DNA from: Bradyrhizobium sp. URHD0069
GTDB taxonomy: Bacteria; Pseudomonadota; Alphaproteobacteria; Rhizobiales; Xanthobacteraceae
Assembly: GCF_000701345.1 (NCBI RefSeq)
Contig: NZ_KL370775.1
Location: forward strand, 124,001-188,000
DNA: 64,000 nucleotides
Reading direction: 5' to 3'
The position numbers and the translations under genes were made by a program. Shown one piece after another: positions 54,927 to 63,600 of this stretch; within the stretch, counting starts at the first letter, position 1, and every line of letters starts with the position of its first letter. The notes below the pieces were generated by a model, which saw nothing but the letters and a program-made list of their open reading frames with translations, did not search any database and was not told the DNA's origin.

Positions 54927-56030
54927 ATGAACAAACGTCTTGCATTTATCGATACTTTGCGCGGTGTCGCCGTGCTGTCGGTGGTATTGCAACACTCGCT
55001 GGAGGAGATCGTCTCGAATCAGGCGACGGGCGAGTACTATTGGATTTTTCACAATGCGATCGGATATTACTTCAATTTCGGGAGATTTGGAGTCGTTCTG
55101 TTTTTCTTCGTCAGCGGCTTTGTCATCCCCTACAGCTTCCCAAGCACTGCAACGCCGGTTCGCGATTTTACCATAAGCCGTTTTTTCAGGCTCTATCCCG
55201 CCTACTGGTTATCGATTGTAGTCGTGCTCATTACTGCGCCTATCGTGGAGGGAAAAACATTTCCGCTGTCACAGGTCATCGTCAATTTGAGCATGTTCCA
55301 GACATTTGTGAACGTTCCCAACATGAGAGTAGTGTACTGGACGCTCGCCATTGAGCTGGTCTTTTACATCGGCTGCATCGCCCTGTTCGCAGCCGGCCTT
55401 CTGAATCGACGCTTGACCGCGTTCTACATCGTGGTCGCGGCGTCGCTGATTTGCATTGTCGGGCCGCTCTTCATCCATAACCGGATTGTATGGGCGCTGA
55501 TGGAGGTCGCCTTAAATCTGACGGCCATGTTCGTCGGAAAGGTGACACGCGACACGGTGATAGGCGGCCGATTGCGGTGGTGGCATGTCGCCATATGCGC
55601 AACCCTGTATTGCGTATTTGCGGTCACACTTTCATTCAAGCGGTTCGGCGGCGAGTACCATGAGAACTTCTTCTTTGGCTACTCGATTGCCGCTGCCTAC
55701 GTCAGCGCCGCCGCTGTCTTCATCGTTTTCGCCTCGTTCGGCGAGCGACTGTCCTGGCGGTTCATGGCATTTGTCGGCGTGATCAGCTATTCGGTCTATT
55801 TGATGGCGCCCTTCGTCATCGTATGGATCTATTATTTTTGTGGTGCAGGTCGAAATCCAGCGGAATGGCTTCTGTTTGTCGCCGGCGTCATCGCGATATC
55901 CATTCTGGTCAGTTGGCTGACGCATGTGGCCGTGGAGAAGCCCTTTATTTCCCTCGGACATAGAGTTCGTTCGCGGTCTCGCCGCGCTGTTGCACTCGAA
56001 CCCACCCTTCGCGGCCAGGGGGCGGAGTGA
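54927..56030 (+). CDS. Acyltransferase-3 family membrane protein (second of three)
   Basis: A 367-aa integral membrane acyltransferase. It begins MNKRLAFIDTLRGVAVLSVV and continues LQHSLE, and shows the VYWTLAIELVFYIG motif. The ATG at 54927 follows GAGAGAGG; the frame is open to 54831 but the extension has no value. It overlaps the third acyltransferase gene by 4 bases. The acyl group and sugar target cannot be told. Confidence 0.9.
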   Translation: MNKRLAFIDTLRGVAVLSVVLQHSLEEIVSNQATGEYYWIFHNAIGYYFNFGRFGVVLFFFVSGFVIPYSFPSTATPVRDFTISRFFRLYPAYWLSIVVVLITAPIVEGKTFPLSQVIVNLSMFQTFVNVPNMRVVYWTLAIELVFYIGCIALFAAGLLNRRLTAFYIVVAASLICIVGPLFIHNRIVWALMEVALNLTAMFVGKVTRDTVIGGRLRWWHVAICATLYCVFAVTLSFKRFGGEYHENFFFGYSIAAAYVSAAAVFIVFASFGERLSWRFMAFVGVISYSVYLMAPFVIVWIYYFCGAGRNPAEWLLFVAGVIAISILVSWLTHVAVEKPFISLGHRVRSRSRRAVALEPTLRGQGAE

Positions 56031-57124
56031 CGGCTATGGCTCGCAACCCAGATGCCGGGGCTGGCGGAACGTTCGTGCCGTCAATCCAAGGGCTTCGCGG
56101 CGTGGCAGCGGTCAGCGTGCTGATGGACCATTTCTACGACATGCCAAAGGGAGGCATGTACGACATTCCGAATCCGGGCTTTCTGCCACCGATCTGGCCA
56201 TGGCTTCAGTCGGTCATCAACGTCGGTGGGCACGGGGTCGAACTGTTCTTCATGATCAGTGGCTTCCTGATTCCCGCAAGCCTCGTGCGACATGGATCCC
56301 TGTCGAAGTTCATGTTCGACCGGGTCTTGCGCATCATGCCCGTCTTTATCGTTCTGCACCTCGCCGTGTTCACCGTCGGACCGATCGTCGGCTACAAGTT
56401 TTTCCATGGTATCGACGTCGGCCGCTATCTCGGAAGTTTCTTTGCAAACATGTTTTTTTTGCAGGACGTGCTGGGCCTTCCGATCGCCCAGCAGAATGCA
56501 TGGACGCTGACCTATGAGTGGGCCTTCTATATCTGGTTCGCTCTGATTTTCGCTGCCATGACGCGACTGGGAAGCTGGATGCTGGCGGCGCCCCTGATCG
56601 TGCTGGGATTAGCCTGCGTCTTGTATTGGCCGATCAGCGCCTATTTTGGCATCGGCATGCTATTCAGCGCCACAGACTTCCGCATCCGGCTCGCAGGTCG
56701 GGCAGGGCTGGTTGCGGGTCTGTTGTGCGCTGTTGCGATGTACGCATCTTTGCAACTGTTCCATCCGTTCCTCGGCCTGATTCCTGGTCTTTTTCTGTTC
56801 GGTATGGTGCTGGCCTCCGGCTGCGGGATCGGCACTGCACTAAGCACACCCGCGCTTCAGTATCTGGGCAAGATCAGCTACAGCCTCTATCTCGTCCATC
56901 CTTTCGTCCTGTTTCCGTTGCAAATGATCGGCCTGAAACTGGTCGTTCTTGGGGTTGATCGCTGGCTACTTTGGGCGGCATTTGTGATTCTGGGATTGAT
57001 CCTGTCGCTGATCGCGAGCGCGTTGAGCTACGAACTCATCGAAGTACGGCTGCGGCGTTTGTTGGACAGCGCTTTTCGAAATGTCGTATCTCGGCCGCTC
57101 GGTGAAGCCGGACATCCCGTCTGA
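56027..57124 (+). CDS. Acyltransferase-3 family membrane protein (third of three)
   Basis: A 365-aa integral membrane acyltransferase with SIQGLRGVAAVSVLMDHFYD near the start, FFMISGFLIPASLV and AWTLTYEWAFYIWF. The start is a GTG at 56027 overlapping the previous stop (an ATG at 56036 is possible). Its own stop overlaps the next start by one base. The second and third enzymes are clearly different in sequence, so they are not a recent duplication. Confidence 0.9.
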   Translation: MTAMARNPDAGAGGTFVPSIQGLRGVAAVSVLMDHFYDMPKGGMYDIPNPGFLPPIWPWLQSVINVGGHGVELFFMISGFLIPASLVRHGSLSKFMFDRVLRIMPVFIVLHLAVFTVGPIVGYKFFHGIDVGRYLGSFFANMFFLQDVLGLPIAQQNAWTLTYEWAFYIWFALIFAAMTRLGSWMLAAPLIVLGLACVLYWPISAYFGIGMLFSATDFRIRLAGRAGLVAGLLCAVAMYASLQLFHPFLGLIPGLFLFGMVLASGCGIGTALSTPALQYLGKISYSLYLVHPFVLFPLQMIGLKLVVLGVDRWLLWAAFVILGLILSLIASALSYELIEVRLRRLLDSAFRNVVSRPLGEAGHPV

Positions 57125-58557
57125 TGACGCGCCCTAGTCCGAGCGCCCGGACCGCGTCGGGATTTGCCTACGCGAATCGCGTTACCTCTTTCGTCATCGC
57201 CGTGGGATCGCTGGCGATTTTGGCGAGGTTATTGCCGCCGAGCGAGTTTGGACTTGTAGCGATGACCACGACGACTGTCGGGTTGTTGGCTACGTTTCGA
57301 GAGTTTGGTCTAACATCTGCGGCCATCCAGGCCGCGAAACTTCCCAACGAAGATCGAGATGCGCTTTTCTGGTTCAATGCCCTTTTAACCGTAGCTGTCA
57401 CGGCGATCGTAGTACTCATGGCTCCATTCGTGGCCAGATTCTACGACGCGCCTCGTTTGGTCATTTTGCTCTATCTTGCCGGTGCAGGATTCCTGATTGC
57501 GGGCCTGGCAACACAACACAACGCTCTGCTTCGGCGCGATCTGAGGCTTGGCGCTGTATTTGCAGCAGATGTTTCCGGCCTTTTTGTCGGATCGTTGGTT
57601 GCCATCGCCATCGCAAGAAGCGCAGCCGATGCCTCAGCCATCGTGTTTGGCTCAGTCGCCCAGTCGCTTGTTTCTTCGGCGATTACAATTTGGCTGGGTG
57701 GATGGTTGCCGGGGCGTCCGGTCGATCTTCATCGACACCTAAAACTGGCTGCGTTCGGTGCAAACGTGAGCGTCTTCAGCATTCTAAATTACATAACGAA
57801 TAATATAGCCAGCATTCTCGTCGGCTACTGGCGAGACGCAGTAGCTATGGGCTTTTTCAGTCGAGCTCAAAACCTTTACGCCCTTCCAGTGTCGTTTGTG
57901 CTTACTCCGTATTTGCAGGTGCAGTTCCCTCTGTTGTGCCGCGCAGCTGGTGATGACGAACAAACACGCAAAATCTACGGCGACCTGCTGCGACTTATTG
58001 GGATTGTTTTTATCCCTATGGCTGCGATTCTTCCTTTCACTGCGGTTGAGCTTACTCACGTCATAATGGGTCCGCAGTGGACAGAAACCGGCCGGCTTTT
58101 CGCCTGGTTTTCACCCGCGCTCGCCGCTCTTGGAGTGGTCGGTCCCTTCGGACAATACATGACTAGCCAAGGGCGGGTTCGAGAGCTCCGCATTTGGGGC
58201 TTTGGTGATTTCCTACTAAGGGGCGGCGGATCCGCGATTGGTGCCTACTATGGAGCACAATACGCTGCTGCAGGCTTTTCCTTGGCGACCTTGTTCCTAG
58301 CGACGCCCATCATCGTCTGGCTTACGCAACGAAATGGCCCCTTCCGCATAAGAGATTATATCAACAGCAGCGCACCGGGAATTGTCGTAGCCATAGCCAC
58401 CGGTGCCGCAGGAGGGACAACCTCCTTCTTGTGCAACGTCGGCCCCACATCCCTCGCTCTCATCCTTGCGGCATCTGCCATCGCATGGCTTACCGCCGTC
58501 GTCAGCATAAGAGCCACGAGGACTCTGTTGTTTGGATTTATCAAGGAGGATCGATGA
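57124..58557 (+). CDS. Wzx-type polysaccharide flippase
   Basis: A 477-aa membrane protein with about twelve to fourteen helices. It belongs to the MOP superfamily (RfbX/ExoT-like): LARLLPPSEFGLVAMTTTTV near the start, SRAQNLYALPVSFVLTPYLQ and GPQWTETGRLFAWFSPALAA are typical. It would move the lipid-linked repeat unit across the inner membrane for polymerisation. It overlaps the methyltransferase-like gene by 4 bases (ATGA). Confidence 0.9.
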   Translation: MTRPSPSARTASGFAYANRVTSFVIAVGSLAILARLLPPSEFGLVAMTTTTVGLLATFREFGLTSAAIQAAKLPNEDRDALFWFNALLTVAVTAIVVLMAPFVARFYDAPRLVILLYLAGAGFLIAGLATQHNALLRRDLRLGAVFAADVSGLFVGSLVAIAIARSAADASAIVFGSVAQSLVSSAITIWLGGWLPGRPVDLHRHLKLAAFGANVSVFSILNYITNNIASILVGYWRDAVAMGFFSRAQNLYALPVSFVLTPYLQVQFPLLCRAAGDDEQTRKIYGDLLRLIGIVFIPMAAILPFTAVELTHVIMGPQWTETGRLFAWFSPALAALGVVGPFGQYMTSQGRVRELRIWGFGDFLLRGGGSAIGAYYGAQYAAAGFSLATLFLATPIIVWLTQRNGPFRIRDYINSSAPGIVVAIATGAAGGTTSFLCNVGPTSLALILAASAIAWLTAVVSIRATRTLLFGFIKEDR

Positions 58558-59288
58558 CTGAAACGCTAAAGAGCAGGATCAAACGATTGGCCCGCCAGCA
58601 ATTGCTTCGTGTTGATCGTGGGCTGCGTGGCGGCGTCAAACCCGAGCTTGAGGCCGTCTATCAGAATATCTTCAACAGAGACCTTGCTGCGCTTTCGATC
58701 GAAGATACTTTCTATCCGCTCAACTCTGCAGCAAACTACAGTCTGCTTTATCTTGTATTGCGGTCTGCTCGCGAACTGAATATCCGCTCCGTCGTCGAAC
58801 TGGGAGCCGGCCAAACCACAATTTTGATCGATGCCCTTCGCAAGAAGGGAGTCTTAAAGGGGTCAGCATTGACGATAGAGCACGATGATGCCTGGGCGCA
58901 ACGCATCGGACAACTTGTCAGTCATCCGATCTTGAATGTTCGGCTAGTTGAGAGACAGGATGGTCCTTATCGTTACAAGGGCTACGATCTCTCCGCGCTA
59001 AAGACGTCCGACCCAATCGATCTGCTCCTTATTGACGGGCCTGTCGCGGGAGACGAGGAAAGAATGCATTCCAGGCATGGAGCTCTCCCGCTGCTTGATC
59101 GCCTTGATCCCGATGGCTTCATTTTAATATTGGATGATGCGGAACGCGACGGAGAGGCGGAACTCGTGGAGCGCGTTAAGGAGTACTTTTTGAAAAAGAA
59201 CATCAAGTTTGCGTCAGGACAGAGCGACGCCGCTAAGCGTCAAGTCCTATTCGCGACCGGCAGAATGATGTCTTCGGCTTTCTTCTGA
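58554..59288 (+). CDS. Class I methyltransferase-like protein
   Basis: A 244-aa soluble protein preceded by a perfect AAGGAGG site. A Rossmann-type motif I is visible (VVELGAGQTTILIDALRKKG), followed by LTIEHDDAW (acidic end of strand 2) and the strand-4 segment IDLLLIDGPVAGDEE and FILILDDAERDGE. This pattern fits SAM-dependent methyltransferases, often of the class found in surface-polysaccharide loci. It is the last gene of the operon. Methylation of a sugar or of the chain end is a reasonable guess. Confidence 0.75.
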   Translation: MTETLKSRIKRLARQQLLRVDRGLRGGVKPELEAVYQNIFNRDLAALSIEDTFYPLNSAANYSLLYLVLRSARELNIRSVVELGAGQTTILIDALRKKGVLKGSALTIEHDDAWAQRIGQLVSHPILNVRLVERQDGPYRYKGYDLSALKTSDPIDLLLIDGPVAGDEERMHSRHGALPLLDRLDPDGFILILDDAERDGEAELVERVKEYFLKKNIKFASGQSDAAKRQVLFATGRMMSSAFF

Positions 59289-59469
59289 ATTGCTGCGGAA
59301 CGGTACCGCCCGGGAAAAACTCTTGCGCAGCTCGGGAAAAATGCCCGGGCCCTCAGCCCCAGGCTTCAGTCCTTATGGAGCCAACATGGCTTGACACGCG
59401 CTTTGGAAAAAGTCGCACTTCAATGTCTCGAAACATAAGTCGCGCGAGGCCAGTTTCTGTCGCGAAATG

Positions 59470-60363
59470 CTAGTCGCGTTTCTTTGGAGACAAGAGCGAC
59501 CTCAGCCTTTCTCTGGAATATGCAATGAACTCTCTCGGGCTCAGGCCGCCGAGAAGAAAGGCTCCGAGCAGCGATCGCAAGGCAACGATATGGTTGGCCT
59601 TGCGCCGATCAATTTCTAGCGAGATAAAACGGGTAACACTTCTTCGGCTCATCGCGGCTCTGTGCCGCGCCAGAAATCTAAGAGATGGCACAATAGAGGC
59701 TGAGCGGCTGACGTTGGCCCCGGTTTGAAGATGATAGATCGTTGTTGGAACCGGCAAGAGAAACAGGGCGATCTGGTGTCTGATCATGCGAAATATCAGA
59801 TCCCAGTCCTGATGCCGGCGGAGGCGACCATCGAACATGAATCGTGCCGCCGTATCTCGCGGCATGAGGAGCGTTGAGGTCTGGAAGGCCAGGTTCCCCG
59901 CTAGGACAAAATGTAGCTTTTGAGCAACCGATGAAGTTTCGGGAAAGGCGCACTTGGGAAAAATGATGTCCTTTTCACTAATCCTCGCCGAACTTGCTAC
60001 CACGAAATCGCCCTTTTCGCGGGAGGTGTACGATACCAGAGTTTTCAGATGCTCGCTTTCCCACTCATCGTCGGAATCGAGAAAGGCGACATAGTCCCCT
60101 TTCGCTAGGCGAATACCGGCATTGCGGGCAATCGCACCACCGCCGTTCTTTTCGAGACGCTTATAGACAATAGGAATTTTGGAGGAAATTGTTCCAACCA
60201 TTTGCTGTGTGTCATCTGTCGAGCAATCATCGATTAATAACACCTCAATCGGGCGAAGGGATTGTCGTTCGACCGACGCGATAGCCCTCTCAATGAGGGG
60301 GGCCCGATTGAATGTTGGAATGATGACACTAATTCTAGGAAGATCCGTCATCCCTGTCTTCAT
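59470..60363 (-). CDS. Family 2 glycosyltransferase
   Basis: A 297-aa GT-A fold enzyme that adds a sugar from a nucleotide donor to the growing repeat unit. The N-terminal RISVIIPTFNRAPLIERAIA, the DDCSTDD loop, the ARNAGIRLAKGDYVAFLDSD segment with the metal-binding D-x-D and HQDWDLIFRM catalytic region are all present. The frame is open to 60417; starts at 60363 or 60351 fit the domain best. It is the only evident Leloir glycosyltransferase in the window and is on the opposite strand from the operon it probably serves. Confidence 0.9.
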   Translation of the reverse strand: MKTGMTDLPRISVIIPTFNRAPLIERAIASVERQSLRPIEVLLIDDCSTDDTQQMVGTISSKIPIVYKRLEKNGGGAIARNAGIRLAKGDYVAFLDSDDEWESEHLKTLVSYTSREKGDFVVASSARISEKDIIFPKCAFPETSSVAQKLHFVLAGNLAFQTSTLLMPRDTAARFMFDGRLRRHQDWDLIFRMIRHQIALFLLPVPTTIYHLQTGANVSRSASIVPSLRFLARHRAAMSRRSVTRFISLEIDRRKANHIVALRSLLGAFLLGGLSPREFIAYSRERLRSLLSPKKRD

Positions 60364-60618
60364 GCTCACAAAGTCCAGCAACGAAATGTCAACAAGTTCG
60401 TGGCTGGAATATATCAACTATCAGCTGTCAACGATCGAAGAATATTTGGTATGGAGAGCGCTCAATTGCATCTCACATTGCTTAATTGCGCCCCATTGTT
60501 CGGCATTGACGCACTCGACCGGATCCGCGAACCAGCGCGAGAAGGTTCACTTCATCGCGCCGGTCACCGGATACTGCGTCGGGACAGCTGGACGGGCGTA
60601 GCCAGCAACTGGTCCAAC

Positions 60619-63600
60619 TCAGACGAAAATGAAATCGTGACTGTTCAGGCTGCTGGCGCTGACGTTCTTTAAAAGGATCGAGTCGGTTGCCGAGACATGA
60701 ACCAACGTGTCCGATCCGGATTGCGTGATCTGGAGATGGCTGTAGTCGCTGACCAGCGATTTCGCGATCTCGATCGTGTCGTGGTTGGCCGCGCTTCCAG
60801 CCACGAAGTTGTGGATCTGATCGTGCCCGTCATTGACCACGGTCGTCGATCCGGCGGACCAGAAGGTATCGTTGCCGGTACCGCCCGAAAGCGTCAAGCC
60901 GGAGCTGACCGCGGTGACATTGTGCGTGCCGTTGCTGTGGAAAAGATCGATCGCCAGCAATTTCCCGGTAGTGCCGTAAGATTCGTGCTCGACCGCGCCT
61001 GGCGATCCGGCCACTACATATTTGTAGACGTCGCTCGAACCCGAAGCATTGTTGATAATCTCCTGGGTCTTGTTGCCGACGCTGTCGTAGAGATTGGTCA
61101 CCTTGCTGCCGTCGCTGTTGTTGACCTGGGTATAATCAAGTGAGCCGTCGGCGTGGGTACGGGTCACGGCGACAACCTTGCCGGTCGTATCGAGATGCTG
61201 GTGTTGCGTGGTATAGCTATGGCCGGTGATGTTGTAGGAATAGTTGTCCTGGGTATCGTCGGCGTTTGTAATAAAGGCTTTAGTCTTGATGCCGGAGGTG
61301 TAGAGCGTCGTCGAGGAGTAGCCATCCGCCTTATGCACCACCTCGCTGGTGATGGTGCCATTGGCATCGTACCAATCGGTGCTCTTGGTGCCATCATTGG
61401 TCTGAGCCAGCTTGAAGGCAAGGCTGCCGTCGCTGTGGGTGCGCACGAGCGTCGTGAGAAAGCCCGTGGCATCGTAGCTGCCATGCTCGGTCGTGTAGCT
61501 CTGCCCCGTGATGTGATAGCTAAAGACGTCCTTGCTGCCATTTGCGTGGTAGTCGGTCTCCAGCATTTTGACGCCGGTGGCGCTATAATTGTCGACCGAG
61601 CTGCTGCCGTCGCTGTTGACGACTTTGGTGTAGTCGAGCGAGCCGTCGGCATGGGTGCGGGTCACGGCGACAACCTTGCCGGTCGTATCGAGATGCTGGT
61701 GTTGCGTGGTGTAGCTCTGGCCGGTGACGTTGTAGGCGTAGTTGTCCTGGGTGTGGTCGGCGTTGGTGATATAGGCATTGGTTTTCACGCCTGAGCTGTA
61801 GAGCGTCGTCGAAGAGAAGCCATCCGCCTTCTGCACCACCTCGCTGGCGATGGTGCCATTGGCATCGTACCAATCGGTGCTCTTGGTGCCATCCTTGGTC
61901 TGAGCCAGCTTAAAGGCAAGGCTGCCGTCGCTGTGGGTGCGCACGAGCGTCGTGAGGAAGCCTGTGGCATCGTAGCTGCCGTGCTCGGTGGTGTAGGTCT
62001 GCCCCGTGATGTTGTAGGTAAAGACGTCCTTGCTGCCATTTGCGTGGTAGTCGGTCTGCAGCGTCTTGACGCCGGTGGCGTTGTAATCCTTGACCGTGCT
62101 GCTGCCGTCGCTGTTGATGACCTGGGTATAATCAAGTGAGCCGTCGGCGTGGGTACGGGTCACCGCGACAACCTTGCCGGTCGTATCGAGATGCTGGTGC
62201 TCTGTGGTGTAGCTCTGGCCGGTGACGTTGTAGGCGTAGTTGTCTTGGGTGTGGTCAGCGTTGGTGATATAGGCATTGGTCTTCACGCCTGAGCTGTAGA
62301 GCGTCGTCGAAGAGGAGCCATCTGCCTTCTGCACCACCTCGCTGGTGAGGGTGCCCTTGGCATCGTACCAGTCGGTGGTCTTGCTGCCGTCCTTGGTCTG
62401 AGCCAGTTTAAAAGCAAGGCTGCCGTCGCTGTGGGTGCGTACGAGCGTCGTGAGGAAGCCTGTGGCATCGTAGCTGCCGTGCTCGGTGGTGTAGGTCTGT
62501 CCCGTGATGCCGTAGGTAAAGACGTCCTTGCTGCCATTTGCGTGGTAGTCGGTCTGCACCATTTTGGCGCCGGTAGCGTTGTAAATGTTGACCGTACTGC
62601 TGCCGTCGCTGTTGACGACCTTGGTGTAGTCGAGCGAGCCGTCAGCATGGGTACGGGTTACGGCGACAACCTTGCCGGCCGCATCGAGATGCTGATGCTC
62701 TGTGGTGTAGCTCCGGCCGGTGATGTTGTACGAGTAGTTGTCCTGGCTGTCATCGGCGTTCCGGATATAGGCTTTGGCCTTCGCTCCGAAAGTATAGAGC
62801 GTAGTTGAGTAGAAACCATCCGACTTATGCACCACCTGGCTGGTGAGGGTGCCCGCGCCATCGAACGAGTCGGTGGTCTTGGTGCCGTCCTTGCCGACAT
62901 GAAGTTCGCTGATTTTCGCACCCCCGGAATAGGAGGTGATATCCTTCGAACCATCGGTATGAATCACTGTAGTCGAGAGCGGAAGGCCGTCGCTCAAAAC
63001 TGTGTTCGACGTTGATAGAAGCTGCCCGGTCGCATCGTAGATAACGGTTTTGCTCCACATCGGGGACGAGGTTGTAACCGAAAAGGAATAGCCTCCCTGA
63101 ATGGCCCCGAGCGCTTTCCCATAATGGGAGATAATGTAGCTCATCGTCGATTGAGAGGCGACCGGCAACGTGTGCGTATCCGTCAGCGTGATCGTGTCGA
63201 GCGTGGTCGACGCATTGAGAGCCGAAAGCTGCGCGACAATATCGACGGCCGTTCCGCTGACATCGGGCGGGAAGGTGGTTCCGGGAACTGTCGTGGTCGC
63301 CGGCGCGTCGATCTCGATGATGACCGGATGATCGCTGATCGGAATGGTGATGGTGCTGACGTCAGTGTAGGTGGCGATTGCGGTCGTTCCGCTCAACGGG
63401 TCGTATACATTGACCGAGTGATGAACGCTGCCGAGATTGACGGTAACTGATTGCGTCGGATTGGTGATCTCGGTATCGGTCTTGTCATTCCAGACTTTCG
63501 GTTCGGCCCAAACGACGAGATCATAGGCGCCGTTACTTTTGCCGAGAACCATACTGTTGCCCGAAGCGGGCAGATTGTGGAAAGAATAATTTAGCGGCGT

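Noticed and set aside
59309..59348. GCCCGGG copies around CTCGGGAAAAA near the end of the methyltransferase-like gene, considered as a terminator
   Set aside because: The pairing is ambiguous (self-complementary GCCCGGG units) and no single good stem with a T-run could be drawn.
61153..61794. Plus-strand open frames across the repeat region
   Set aside because: They repeat with the same 498-base period as the minus-strand gene and are antisense by-products of it.
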